Positions 36,177 through 45,683 of a DNA stretch of 64,000 bases are shown piece after piece. The translations under genes and the position numbers were made by a program. The notes under the pieces are model-generated. The model worked only from the letters and a program-made list of their open reading frames with translations. It was not told the origin of the DNA and made no database searches. Positions within the stretch are counted from its first letter, which is position 1; the number at the start of each line of letters is the position of its first letter. Source of the DNA: Corynebacterium lowii (lineage in GTDB: Bacteria > Actinomycetota > Actinomycetes > Mycobacteriales > Mycobacteriaceae); contig NZ_LKEV01000008.1 in NCBI RefSeq assembly GCF_001412085.1, positions 1-64,000 on the forward strand, read 5' to 3'.

Positions 36177-37850
36177 CTAAGCCCGCCCCAGCCGCAGCAA
36201 GGCAGAGGACCAACCCACCTGCTGCCGCCGCGTCACCGTCCACCCGGCTTCTTCGGCTGCGCGAGTGACCTCGGCGGCGGTGGGCACGCGGGTGCCGTCC
36301 AAGCACAGGCGCACGATGTCCTCGGCAAAGTCGTGCTCGCTATCGGCACCCTCGGGGCTGAGTTTGGTCAGAATCGCTACCTCCCCTGACAGGCCCCGCA
36401 GGTAATCCGCCACCTCATTCGCGCTAAAACGCCCAAAGGGGTCTACCACCACGTTCACCTCGGCTGCGGCGGCGGCAAGATCATCCCAGGCCACCGCGCG
36501 GGCCACCCGGCCAGAATCGCGGCGGGCGAACTCCTCGGCGTAGACCTTGGCGCCCGGCCCCGTCACGGCCACCGAGGCGCCGGGGCGGGCCACGGCCTCC
36601 ACCAGAGCGGGGGCCACCCACTGCGCGGATTCCTCGGCTTCCTCCTCCCATTCGGCGGCGTCGTAAGCCACCGGACGCGGGGTGCCGCTGCGCAGCACCT
36701 CCTCGATTCCGGCCACGGCCATCGTGCGATGGGCGGCCACCCCGGCCAGGTGCTCAAAGAGGTGCGATTCCTCGTCCGCGAGTTCCTGGGAAAGGGCGGT
36801 GAGCTTATAGGCGCCGCCGTTTTCGGCCACCATGTTCAGCGAGCCCAGATAGCGCAGCAGGCGCGCCAGGGCGTCGGGGGCAATGCCGGTGGTGTTGCTG
36901 AGTGCTGCGAGGTCGGCGCGGGTGGCGTCGGCAATGGCGGCGAAGATGCCCGCGCGCATGGCGGCGCGCACGGCAAAGCTCGGCACCGGGTCCAGCAGCG
37001 CGGCCAGTTCGGTGTAGAGAGCGTAGCCGGTGGATTGGGCCTCCTCGGTTTTTTCCGTGGGGCGGTTGCGCCAATAGCCGGTGACCTCTAGGTTTTCCGG
37101 GGCCACGCCGCGCTCCTTGAGGTCGCGGCGGATCTGGCGGAGGTTCCCGGCCTCGCCCGCCACCCAGGCGTACGGGGTGCCCTCGGGGAAGTCGAGGGCC
37201 GCCACGGCCTCCACCATGCTGGCTCCCTCGGCGCGCACCACCCAGGTGACCTCGGCGCTGGCCGCCGTGGGAAGTTCCTGAATGTGGGCGCGCTCGGCCA
37301 CCTCGACCACCACCAGGCAGCGGTGCCCGGCGGGCAGTTCCTCCAGGCAGCGGCTGATCGCGGGCAGGGCGGTTTCATCGCCCACCAGCAGCAGCCAATC
37401 GGTATGCGTGGGCAGACGCAGGCAGTTCTTAGGCCCGGCCACCCACAGCCGATCACCCACCTGGGCCGCGCGCGCCCACTCGTCGGCAAGGCCGGATTCG
37501 TGGTGGGCGAAGTCCACGCTCAACCGCCCGGTTTCCGGCTCCCAGCGGCGCACGGTATAGGTGCGGAAGAGGTCTTTGACCTCCGCCGACCACTGGTTTA
37601 TGCCCTTCTCGTCCGGCTCGGGGCGGGGGCGCGCGCCGGTTTGGGGGTCCGGGAAAATAAGGCGAACATCATCGTCAAAGCCGTGGCTCACCAGCCCCGG
37701 CACCTCAAAGCCCGCATAGGTGTGGGCGGCCAGTTGCTCCCCACCCAGCACGATGCGGCGCATGCCGGGGTTGAGGTCTATGACCTCTAGAACCTCAAGG
37801 TCCCGGACAGAGATGGGGTAAATATCGCGGTGCCTGCTATTTTTGCTCAC
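36177..37850 (-). CDS. Siderophore-interacting ferric reductase fused to a methyltransferase-like domain
   Basis: 557 residues, about twice the length of a normal SIP protein. Residues 1-265 are a ViuB-type FAD/NAD(P)H siderophore reductase: RTYTVRRWEP binds FAD, and WLLLVGDETALPAI and YAWVAGEAGNLRQIRRDL belong to the NAD(P)H domain. Residues about 280-370 resemble the winged-helix dimerisation domain of O-methyltransferases (AAMRAGIFAAIADATRADLA), and 390-557 a degenerate SAM domain (VAVTGPGAKVYAEEFA). The SIP half should release iron by reduction in the cytosol. The role of the second half is unknown. GTG start overlaps the hydroxylase gene by 14 bp. Confidence 0.82.
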   Translation of the reverse strand: MSKNSRHRDIYPISVRDLEVLEVIDLNPGMRRIVLGGEQLAAHTYAGFEVPGLVSHGFDDDVRLIFPDPQTGARPRPEPDEKGINQWSAEVKDLFRTYTVRRWEPETGRLSVDFAHHESGLADEWARAAQVGDRLWVAGPKNCLRLPTHTDWLLLVGDETALPAISRCLEELPAGHRCLVVVEVAERAHIQELPTAASAEVTWVVRAEGASMVEAVAALDFPEGTPYAWVAGEAGNLRQIRRDLKERGVAPENLEVTGYWRNRPTEKTEEAQSTGYALYTELAALLDPVPSFAVRAAMRAGIFAAIADATRADLAALSNTTGIAPDALARLLRYLGSLNMVAENGGAYKLTALSQELADEESHLFEHLAGVAAHRTMAVAGIEEVLRSGTPRPVAYDAAEWEEEAEESAQWVAPALVEAVARPGASVAVTGPGAKVYAEEFARRDSGRVARAVAWDDLAAAAAEVNVVVDPFGRFSANEVADYLRGLSGEVAILTKLSPEGADSEHDFAEDIVRLCLDGTRVPTAAEVTRAAEEAGWTVTRRQQVGWSSALLRLGRA

Positions 37851-39138
37851 TATTTTCCATTCCTTTCACGCCCGCGATGATTCTATTGGAGAGTTCGCCC
37901 AGGCAACTGAGGTTGGCAAAGCCCGGCCCCTGCATCAACCCCGCCAGGGTGGGCATAAAGAGGCGGCCACCCAGCCCCTCAAAGCGCAAGGTGCCATCAA
38001 TGCGGCGCTCCACCTGCTCCACGCTTATCGACGCCCACCCTTCCGCACCGGCCTCGCGGGCCAGGCGCTCGCGGGTGTCCGGGGCCAGGTATTCCCCAAA
38101 CCACAAGGGGGAGTTGCCGCGGGCGTCCACCACGACGTCGGCAAGCACGCTGCCGGTGTGCTCCCCCTCCGGCTGGGAGCGGCGGTATTCCACCTGTAAC
38201 TTGTCGTTTGCCGGGCGCACTGTGCTTACCGTTCCGCGCACGTGATCGAGGCGTTCATCCATGCCCTCGCGCTGCTGGATACGCACGGAGTACACGCTGC
38301 GATCGGTGCGGGCCAGAATATCGCGGCGGGCGGGCTCGTCGAGCGCTACCCAGCGGTGGGGATCGGTGTACAGGCGGTTTTCAAACTGCCCCTCCCCGCG
38401 CGTATAAATCGCCGCCGAGGGAGAGATGACCGTGACCGAACCCGCGCGGCTATAGGCCACCTGCTCGACCACGCTGGCCGAGGACTCCCCGGAGCCAATC
38501 ACCGCGATGTCCACGCCCTTTTTTATTCCCTCCTCAGCGCAGAGCTGCCAGAACTGCGCCAGCGAATACACCCCCGGCACCTCGGCCAGACGCCGCGTGC
38601 TCGCGCCAGGGCCGGTGGGCATGAGGCTCTTGGCGTGGAGGGAACCGGCGGTGGTCTCTACCTCCCAGTGCTCGCCCTGCTCGCTGTGCCCGCCTTGCTC
38701 GTTGTGGCGTAGTTCTGCGCTCGTGACCGTGGCCTCTAGTACCTCAATACCCAGGCGCTCGACCACCCAGCCCAGGTAATCCGCCCACTGCTCGTGACGC
38801 GGGGCGGGGCGGCCCCGGTCAATCCAGGCACCGAACTCCCCTCGCGCGATGAGGAAGGCCGCCCAGCCATGCCGGGCCAATTCCTCATCCACCCGGTGCG
38901 ATTCCTCCCCCGCGATGCGGGTGCGGTAGGGAAAGCCCACGTCCTTTTCCGGCGGGGTGCCCAGGCGGTGTTGCCCATCGGTCCAGCCCCCGTGAGCGCG
39001 CCAGTGTCCACCCACGCCCAGGGGATCGACGAGCAGCACCGAGGGGGCGGGCAACCCCAGGTGTTCCATCACGGCGGCCTTGGCCGCCACGGCCACGCCC
39101 TTGGGGCCTGCGCCTACGGCGATGAGATCTATCATCAT
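37837..39138 (-). CDS. FAD-dependent amino-acid N-hydroxylase (MbtG/IucD-like)
   Basis: 433 residues of the SidA/IucD/PvdA monooxygenase family, closest in look to MbtG. The FAD loop VGAGPKGVAVAAK is at residues 8-20 and the NADPH loop IGSGESSAS near 213. Relatives hydroxylate the side-chain amine of lysine or ornithine, the first step to hydroxamate iron ligands. ATG overlaps the NRPS stop (ATGA). The longer frame to 39237 lies inside the NRPS gene. Confidence 0.85.
   Translation of the reverse strand: MMIDLIAVGAGPKGVAVAAKAAVMEHLGLPAPSVLLVDPLGVGGHWRAHGGWTDGQHRLGTPPEKDVGFPYRTRIAGEESHRVDEELARHGWAAFLIARGEFGAWIDRGRPAPRHEQWADYLGWVVERLGIEVLEATVTSAELRHNEQGGHSEQGEHWEVETTAGSLHAKSLMPTGPGASTRRLAEVPGVYSLAQFWQLCAEEGIKKGVDIAVIGSGESSASVVEQVAYSRAGSVTVISPSAAIYTRGEGQFENRLYTDPHRWVALDEPARRDILARTDRSVYSVRIQQREGMDERLDHVRGTVSTVRPANDKLQVEYRRSQPEGEHTGSVLADVVVDARGNSPLWFGEYLAPDTRERLAREAGAEGWASISVEQVERRIDGTLRFEGLGGRLFMPTLAGLMQGPGFANLSCLGELSNRIIAGVKGMENSEQK
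38023..38035 (-). repeat. 13-mer GGCGTCGATAAGC, copy 5
   Basis: Exact copy inside the hydroxylase gene, read as A-S-I-S with a rare ATA codon. Confidence 0.7.
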
Positions 39139-42100
39139 TCCTCTTCCTCCCCAGTGGGGTTCTGTGAATGTGTGTGGGCTTGGGCTGAGCGTGCTTGCGC
39201 TAGTGCCCCGGCGATGAAGGGGCCAAGCGTGCGCCAACCCTCCGGACTGACCAGCTCAAAGTGATCGGCCTCCACGTCCAGGGCCTCTACCTGCGCGCCC
39301 GCGCGCTCCCAGGCGGCAGCGGGGTCCCAGGTGGTAGGGCCTGTGGGGGTTTCGTCCTGCTCGGCGGCTGCACCCAGCGGCTTCGTCCCCACCACCAGGT
39401 GCACCCTCCCCTCCCAGGGCAGCGCCGGGGCCTCGGCCATGAGCCGCGAACTGGCGATGAGGTTGTGCTCCACCAGCTCACGCAGCGGAGTGGCCTCATC
39501 GTCCAGGTTCAATAACCCCTCCACCAGGGGCGTGGGGTCGGCCCCCTCGGTCAAGCCCTGCGGGGCGGCACCCGCTGGGTAGGAATCCACGATTCCTAAG
39601 AACTCCACCTGCTCCGGGCCGCCCAACGCGTGAGCCACCGCGTGCGCCAGCGCCCCACCAAAGGACCAGCCCAGCAGGCAATACGGCCCCTGGGGTTGCT
39701 CGGCGCGGATCAGCGCGGCGACGTCCTGAGCCGCCTGGGCCAGGGTCCCCTGCTCGATCTCCCCGCCCCAGGTCACCGCGCGCACGTTCAGCGGAATCTG
39801 CGCGGCCAACTCCGCCCACGGGGCGTGCAGCCCATCGCCCGGCGGCATGCACCACAGCGTGCGGCCGCCCACGCTGCGCGCCAGCAGCGGGGAGGGGGAG
39901 GTCGCGGCGTCGGTAGTGGCAACACCCAGGCGCGCGGCAATGCCCCTGGGACTGCCACCGGCGAGAATATCCCCGATAGCAATATCCAGGCCGGCGCCTT
40001 GCAGGCGACCCAAAAGCCGCACCGCTAGCAGGGAGTGACCGCCCGCCTCGGCAAAGTTCGTCTCCGGGCCGACCTCGCTGTCCAGCAGCGCGGACATCTC
40101 CGCCGCGATCAGTTCCGCAGTACCTGGAGCCGCGCGGCGCTTATCGACGCCCCGCCGGTCCTTCTCTTGCGTTACCGACATCGGAGCCACGGCTGCCCGC
40201 GGCGGGGTTGCCTCCGGGAGCCCCTCTCCCAGGAAGGAACGCAGCACCTGGCCCAGGCGGTTCGCCGCCCAGCGGGCGCGCTCGGTATCCACCAGTCCGG
40301 GCCGGTAGGCGAGCACCACGTCAAAATCCCGCCCCGGTTGGGAGAGCACCGTGATGGGATAGTGGGTCTGCCCAAAGGACTCGGTACCCTCCACGGTGAG
40401 TTCCCCGCCCGCCTGCGGGGTGGGGGCATTTTCATAGACCACGATGGTGTCAAAGAGACCCGCCCCGCCCACGTCCGCGGCGGACACCGCCGTGTGCTGC
40501 CCCAGGTGCGCGCGGGCGGCGTGGTGGGCGCGCAGGTCGGCCAGCGGGTCACCGCTCACCGCAATGCGAGCGGGCAGGGTGGCGGCAAAAAGCCCGATCA
40601 TCTCGGCAGCCTCGGGCACCTCCGGCGGCCTGCCGGAAACGGTCACGCCGCAGACCACCTCGCCGGTAGAGTCAGTCAGTTCCGCCAGCACGTAGGCCCA
40701 GGCCACCTGGAGCAATTCAGCAGCGGTGGCCCCGGATTCACGCGCCACGTCCACCAGGGCCTCGGCGTGCTCGGCCACATCGACGGCAAAGAACTCCTCC
40801 CCGCCCGTGCTTGCTTCCACGGCCTCCGGCGCCACCAGGGTGCCGCCTTCCAGGCCGTCGAGGTGCTCGCGCCACACGGCAACGTCGGCCTCGCGGTGAC
40901 GGGCTAGCCAATCAAGGTAGATCTCCGGCTGCGGGGCAGGCGGCAGGGCGGCACCGGAATAGAGCGCGTTGAGCTCCCGAATCATCAGGCCCGTGGACCA
41001 CCCATCGGTGACCACGTGGTGCCCGGCCAGCACCAGGTGCAGGCGGTCCTCCTCGTAGATCACCGCCGTCACGCGCACCAGCGGCGGGGCGGCCAGGTCC
41101 ACGCGGCGGGTCGATTCCCGGGCCATGAGGTGTACCACAAGGTCGCTGTGCGCGGACCCCAAGCCGCGGGCGTCGATAAGCCGGAAGGTCTCGGGCAGGT
41201 GCCGGGGCAGGAATTGCAGGCCCGCGGCGGCGTCGAAACCGGCCGCCAAGGTGCGGTGACGGCGCAGCAGTTGCTCCCAGGCCGCGCGCAGTCGGGGGAC
41301 GTCGATAGGCCCGCTGGCGCGCAGGTCAAGGCGCATGGCCAGCACATACGGGTCCTCGCTGGCGCTCAGGGCGTGGAATACCAGCCCCTCCTGCTGCGGG
41401 GTGAGCGGCCAGGTGGCCTCGATGGGGCCGTGCGCCTGCTCTAGGTGGCGTATCGACGCCTCCGGCACCTGCCCGGCGCGCACCGCCTGCACCCGCAGCA
41501 GGTGGCACACGATCTCCTCGTGCAGGCGCGCCGGGTCAAAGCGGACGGGGTCGGCGGTGTACTCGATGCGCCCAGTTCCCACAAAGACATTCACCGTGAG
41601 TGCTTCGGTGAGGCGGCGGCGCGGGTGGTCCACCACGGCGAACTCCCCGGTATCGCCCGGTAGCACGTTGAGCACCACCTCGGGGTAGCGCAGACCGATC
41701 CCGTGCAGGGCACCCGCGGAGTCGTGCGCGGCGAGCACCCCATAACCCCCGCCGGTGCCGGGCACCTCGTGGCGCGCGCGACGAGCGGCGGCCAGGGCAT
41801 CGGCAGTATCGGCCAGGGGGTCAGTGCTGTGGGGCGCCTCCACGGCCAGCGGGTATTCGATGGTGAACCAACCCACGGTGGATTGATCGCTGCTGCGGCC
41901 GTGGCCCTCCACCCCCAGCAATGCGCCGGTGCTGCGGGCCAGGGCTGCCAGCATGACCTCCTCCGGGGATTCTGTCAGGGCGCGGGCGGCGGCCGGGGGA
42001 ATCTCCAGGGTGACGGTGGTGGCCTCGGCGCGGGTGGGCAGGGTGTGCGGCTGGGGTTCTGTAGGGCGCCCGGCGCGCTGCACGCGCAGCCAGTGGGGAA

Positions 42101-45100
42101 TCTCCGCGCGATGATCGCCCCGTGCGCTGCGCAGCGCGTGCGCCCGCCAGCCGTCCTGCTCGCTGTTTAACTTTCCACCGCGCAGAATACGGGTGACCTC
42201 GGCGCGCAGCACCCGCCAGCTCAGCGCATCCACGGCGCTGTGGTGCACGATCAGGCCCACGCCGCCGTGTTCCAGGGCCACCAGGTGTGCCATGCGCCCG
42301 GCCTCGGGGGCGAGCAGCCCTGAGCGGGCGGCCACCTGGGCGAGGTCGCGCACGGGGCTGGGCTCGGTGCTCTCCTCTAGCTCTACCAAAGACACCCTGG
42401 GCACGATGAGTTCGCCGGCCTGGGTATCCAGAATCATGCGCAGCGCCCCGTGGGCGGCGCTGAGCTGGGCGAGTATCCCCGGCAGCACCTCCGGGGAGAC
42501 CTGCGGACCGGGAATCTCGGCGTACTGGGCAAAGCCCGCCCAGGCCTCAGCATCGGGGGCGGCAGCGCGTTGGCGGGCGGCCACGGGGCTTTCCGGTAGC
42601 GCGCCGATGGGTAGGAAGAACTCTTCTTCCTGCTCTGCTCCCTGGGTACCGGCCTGTTCCATCGCGGCGGCCACGCTGCCCAGGCTCGCCCCGGAAAGAA
42701 GATTCTTGGGCCAGATCGTCCAGCCCTCGCGGCGCAATTGGGTAGCCACGGTGAGCGCGCTGATGGAATCGCCGCCCTGGGAGATAAAGTCCCCGGTGGG
42801 GGCCATAACCGCGCCCGTTTGCTCCCGGCAGGCGGCCAGGAGTGCGGCCTCGGCGGGGGTCTCGTCGTTGACCGGCACCGGAGAATCATCTCCCTGTTCC
42901 CGGGCGGCCAGCGCCTTGCGATCCACCTTGCCGGAAACCGTGGTGGGCAGATCCGCGATCACCTCAATGCGGCCTGGCACCAAGGCCTTGGGAAGTTGGG
43001 CGGCCACGGCCTCGCGCACCGCACCGGGAGTCAGCGTTGCCCCTGACGCAGGTACCACCCACCCCACCAGGCCCGCGCGCCCGTGCACCGTGGCTACTGC
43101 TGCCGCCACCCCCTCGGTGGCGGCCAGGGCGGCCTCGATCTCACCTAATTCCACGCGGCGGCCATTGATCTCCACCTGATCGTCCACACGGCCTAAGTAT
43201 TCGTAGCCGCGCCCCGGTATCCAGCGCACCATATCGCCGGTGTCATACAGGCGCTCCGGGCCACGGCGCGGGTCCACCGTGCGGGTGATAAAGGCCTGCG
43301 CCGTGGCCTCCTCATCCAGGTAGCCCCTAGCCAATTGAGGCCCGGCCAAGTAGAGCCGCCCGCTCTCAAAGTCCCCGGCTACCTGGTTATTCTCCGTGAG
43401 CGCGTAGGCCCTCATGCCCGCCACGGGGTACCCAATGACCGGCTGGCCAGGGGTGACCTCCGCCATGAGCGCATCCACGCAGGCCTCCGTGGGGCCATAG
43501 GCATTGAGCGCACGCACACGGCTTCCCGCCAGGGCGTCCCAGAGCGGGGCGGGTAGGGCCTCCCCGCCGAGCACCAACAATTCCAGCTCCGGGAGCTCGA
43601 CCAGGCCCGCCGCCATGAGCGCGGCGGCCAGCGAGGGCGTGGTGTCAAAGACCGTCACCTCATCGGCGCGCAGGGCGGCCACGGCGGCCTCAGCGTCGGT
43701 AGCGATCTCCTCGGGATAGAGGCGCACGCAGTGCCCGGCCAGCAGCCACAGCAGTTGGTCCAGCGCGGCGTCGAAAGCAAAACTCGCGGTGTGCCCCACC
43801 ACCGCGCGCGGGCGACGATACAGCCCCGCCAGATGGCCCGTGAGCAGGGCTTCCAGGCTGGCGCGGGTAATCTCCACGCCCTTGGGAGTGCCCGTGGAGC
43901 CGGAGGTAAAGATCACGTAGGCCAGCTCCGTAGCCTGGAGTTCGCGCCGTTCCTGCTCGGCAGCGGGAAAGGCGTTGCGCCCGGCCACCCAGGTAGCCCC
44001 CAACGCCTCCATGATTGCTTGGCGACGCCCCCGCGGCGCCCCCGGTTCCAGGTAGGTAAAGGGCACCCCGGCATACAAGGCCGCCAGCACGGTGACCACC
44101 AGGTCGCTGCCGCGCGGCATATCAATGGCGATGGGCTGCCCCTGGGGCAGGTGGAGCGCGGTCTCGATCACCCGGCGGTGCAATTCCGCGCCGCTGAGCC
44201 GGGTGTCCTGGGCGATGAGGCTTTCCTCTTCCTGCGTCGCCAGGGCGTCGATGAGGTCGCGCAGGCTCGCGGTAGGTTCCGTGCTTGCTGTGGCGGGCTG
44301 GGCTGCGCGGGCGTCGATCAGCGCCTCGGTATCGTCAGTGGCGCCCACGAGTTCGCCCACGGTGGCCTCCCCCGAGAAGCCCGCGAGCAGGTCCCGCAGC
44401 TCGCTCAGGCGCTGCCGGGCCACAGGCGCGGGTACGCGCGCCGGGTCGGTCTCTAGGCCGAGGTCTAGGCCCCCATCGGCGGCGGGCATGACCACCAGGC
44501 CGAAATCCTCCGGGGGTCCGCCCGCCACGTTGCGCAGCGCCCCGGTGGCCCCGGCAAAATCAAAGGTCATATCAAAGATCTTGGCGTTCACGCCCATGCC
44601 ATGCAGCAGCGCCCCGGCGCCGGGAACGCCGAGATCACGCGGCAGATTCTCGCCCCGGTAGCGCTGGTGCTGGCGCACCTGACGGAAGCGCTCGTCGGTC
44701 TCGGCCAGCAGGTCGCGCAAGGTGGCCTCCGCACGCACAGGTACCAGCAACGGCAGAACGTTCACCGCCATGTGCGGGGTGGCCCGCTGGGCGCGGGTGG
44801 TGCGCGCCATCACCGGCATGGCCAGGCACAGATCCTCCTGCGGGCGGCCGGTGATCTGCCATAGTTGAGCGGCATAGACCGCCACCAGGGCGCTCACCCA
44901 GGTACTTCCCGCCTGCTCCACTGCGGCACTGAAACACTGATAATCCTGGGCCGATACCCGCACCGTGGTGGTGATGGTGGTCCCGGAGGTCTGGGCGCCA
45001 CCCGTGGCGGCGTTAAGCCGTTCGCGCGCGGCGAGGTCTGGCAAGGGGGTGAGCAGATCGCGGAAGAAGGCGCGGGCGGCCTCGGCCTCCTCGGAGGCGG

Positions 45101-45671
45101 CGTAGGCGCTATCCTCGGCCACCAATTCCGCCAGGCCCACGCCCCGATAGCGCTTGGGGGCCTTGCCCGTGACCTCCGCCCGGTAGTGCTCCGCCATGCG
45201 GCGGGTAATCAGGGTGGCGGAATAACCGTCCACCACAATGTGATGATAAAGCTGAATCACCCAGGTGCGCTGCTCATCAAGGCGCAGCACCTCATAGCGG
45301 CACAGCGCAGCCTCGGTGAGCCCAGCCGCCCCCTCGGCCAGAGCGGTCTTGGCGGCGTCGATACGCGCCTCGGCCAGGCGCCGCGGGTGGGTGACCCCGC
45401 GCAGGTCACGCACGATGACCGGCACGATCTCCTCGCTGAGGTACTGGCGCGGGCCACCCTCGGTATCGCGCAGGCGAATCCGCAGCGTCTCCACCTCGCG
45501 CTGGGTGGCCTCGATGGCGCGCACCAGCGCGGCGGTATCCACGCGGCCTTCTAATTCCAGCACCTCGCCCACCACGTAATAGGGCGAGTGAGGGTCAATC
45601 AATTGGGCATCAAAGATTCCGCGCTGTGCGCCGGTTAAAGGAAGCAGAGCGGAGGTATCGGGCGTGGTCAT
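39135..45671 (-). CDS. Non-ribosomal peptide synthetase, C-A-PCP-E-C-PCP-TE
   Basis: 2178 residues. C1: about 1-430, HHIVVDGYS at 141. A1: about 455-880, FTSGSTGTPKG near 585 and YGPTEA near 722. PCP1: GGDS near 964. E: HHSAVDALSW near 1142 and EGHGR. C2: about 1440-1850, HHVVTDGWS near 1549. PCP2: GGHSLL near 1874. TE: GWSFGG near 1998 with a late His in EADHFELV. The A1 pocket by manual GrsA alignment reads D-A-D-D-V-G-A-V-D-K; two acidic residues suggest a cationic substrate such as Arg, Lys or Orn. E should convert it to the D-form. Module 2 has no A domain; the separate adenylation enzyme just upstream probably loads PCP2. It is the core of siderophore assembly. Confidence 0.92.
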   Translation of the reverse strand: MTTPDTSALLPLTGAQRGIFDAQLIDPHSPYYVVGEVLELEGRVDTAALVRAIEATQREVETLRIRLRDTEGGPRQYLSEEIVPVIVRDLRGVTHPRRLAEARIDAAKTALAEGAAGLTEAALCRYEVLRLDEQRTWVIQLYHHIVVDGYSATLITRRMAEHYRAEVTGKAPKRYRGVGLAELVAEDSAYAASEEAEAARAFFRDLLTPLPDLAARERLNAATGGAQTSGTTITTTVRVSAQDYQCFSAAVEQAGSTWVSALVAVYAAQLWQITGRPQEDLCLAMPVMARTTRAQRATPHMAVNVLPLLVPVRAEATLRDLLAETDERFRQVRQHQRYRGENLPRDLGVPGAGALLHGMGVNAKIFDMTFDFAGATGALRNVAGGPPEDFGLVVMPAADGGLDLGLETDPARVPAPVARQRLSELRDLLAGFSGEATVGELVGATDDTEALIDARAAQPATASTEPTASLRDLIDALATQEEESLIAQDTRLSGAELHRRVIETALHLPQGQPIAIDMPRGSDLVVTVLAALYAGVPFTYLEPGAPRGRRQAIMEALGATWVAGRNAFPAAEQERRELQATELAYVIFTSGSTGTPKGVEITRASLEALLTGHLAGLYRRPRAVVGHTASFAFDAALDQLLWLLAGHCVRLYPEEIATDAEAAVAALRADEVTVFDTTPSLAAALMAAGLVELPELELLVLGGEALPAPLWDALAGSRVRALNAYGPTEACVDALMAEVTPGQPVIGYPVAGMRAYALTENNQVAGDFESGRLYLAGPQLARGYLDEEATAQAFITRTVDPRRGPERLYDTGDMVRWIPGRGYEYLGRVDDQVEINGRRVELGEIEAALAATEGVAAAVATVHGRAGLVGWVVPASGATLTPGAVREAVAAQLPKALVPGRIEVIADLPTTVSGKVDRKALAAREQGDDSPVPVNDETPAEAALLAACREQTGAVMAPTGDFISQGGDSISALTVATQLRREGWTIWPKNLLSGASLGSVAAAMEQAGTQGAEQEEEFFLPIGALPESPVAARQRAAAPDAEAWAGFAQYAEIPGPQVSPEVLPGILAQLSAAHGALRMILDTQAGELIVPRVSLVELEESTEPSPVRDLAQVAARSGLLAPEAGRMAHLVALEHGGVGLIVHHSAVDALSWRVLRAEVTRILRGGKLNSEQDGWRAHALRSARGDHRAEIPHWLRVQRAGRPTEPQPHTLPTRAEATTVTLEIPPAAARALTESPEEVMLAALARSTGALLGVEGHGRSSDQSTVGWFTIEYPLAVEAPHSTDPLADTADALAAARRARHEVPGTGGGYGVLAAHDSAGALHGIGLRYPEVVLNVLPGDTGEFAVVDHPRRRLTEALTVNVFVGTGRIEYTADPVRFDPARLHEEIVCHLLRVQAVRAGQVPEASIRHLEQAHGPIEATWPLTPQQEGLVFHALSASEDPYVLAMRLDLRASGPIDVPRLRAAWEQLLRRHRTLAAGFDAAAGLQFLPRHLPETFRLIDARGLGSAHSDLVVHLMARESTRRVDLAAPPLVRVTAVIYEEDRLHLVLAGHHVVTDGWSTGLMIRELNALYSGAALPPAPQPEIYLDWLARHREADVAVWREHLDGLEGGTLVAPEAVEASTGGEEFFAVDVAEHAEALVDVARESGATAAELLQVAWAYVLAELTDSTGEVVCGVTVSGRPPEVPEAAEMIGLFAATLPARIAVSGDPLADLRAHHAARAHLGQHTAVSAADVGGAGLFDTIVVYENAPTPQAGGELTVEGTESFGQTHYPITVLSQPGRDFDVVLAYRPGLVDTERARWAANRLGQVLRSFLGEGLPEATPPRAAVAPMSVTQEKDRRGVDKRRAAPGTAELIAAEMSALLDSEVGPETNFAEAGGHSLLAVRLLGRLQGAGLDIAIGDILAGGSPRGIAARLGVATTDAATSPSPLLARSVGGRTLWCMPPGDGLHAPWAELAAQIPLNVRAVTWGGEIEQGTLAQAAQDVAALIRAEQPQGPYCLLGWSFGGALAHAVAHALGGPEQVEFLGIVDSYPAGAAPQGLTEGADPTPLVEGLLNLDDEATPLRELVEHNLIASSRLMAEAPALPWEGRVHLVVGTKPLGAAAEQDETPTGPTTWDPAAAWERAGAQVEALDVEADHFELVSPEGWRTLGPFIAGALAQARSAQAHTHSQNPTGEEEE
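40139..40151 (-). repeat. 13-mer GGCGTCGATAAGC, copy 6
   Basis: Exact copy in the C2-PCP2 linker of the NRPS, read as G-V-D-K-R. Confidence 0.7.
41169..41181 (+). repeat. 13-mer GGCGTCGATAAGC, copy 7
   Basis: Exact copy in the C2 domain of the NRPS, coding strand L-I-D-A. Confidence 0.7.
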
Positions 45672-45683
45672 AGGGCCTTTCTT

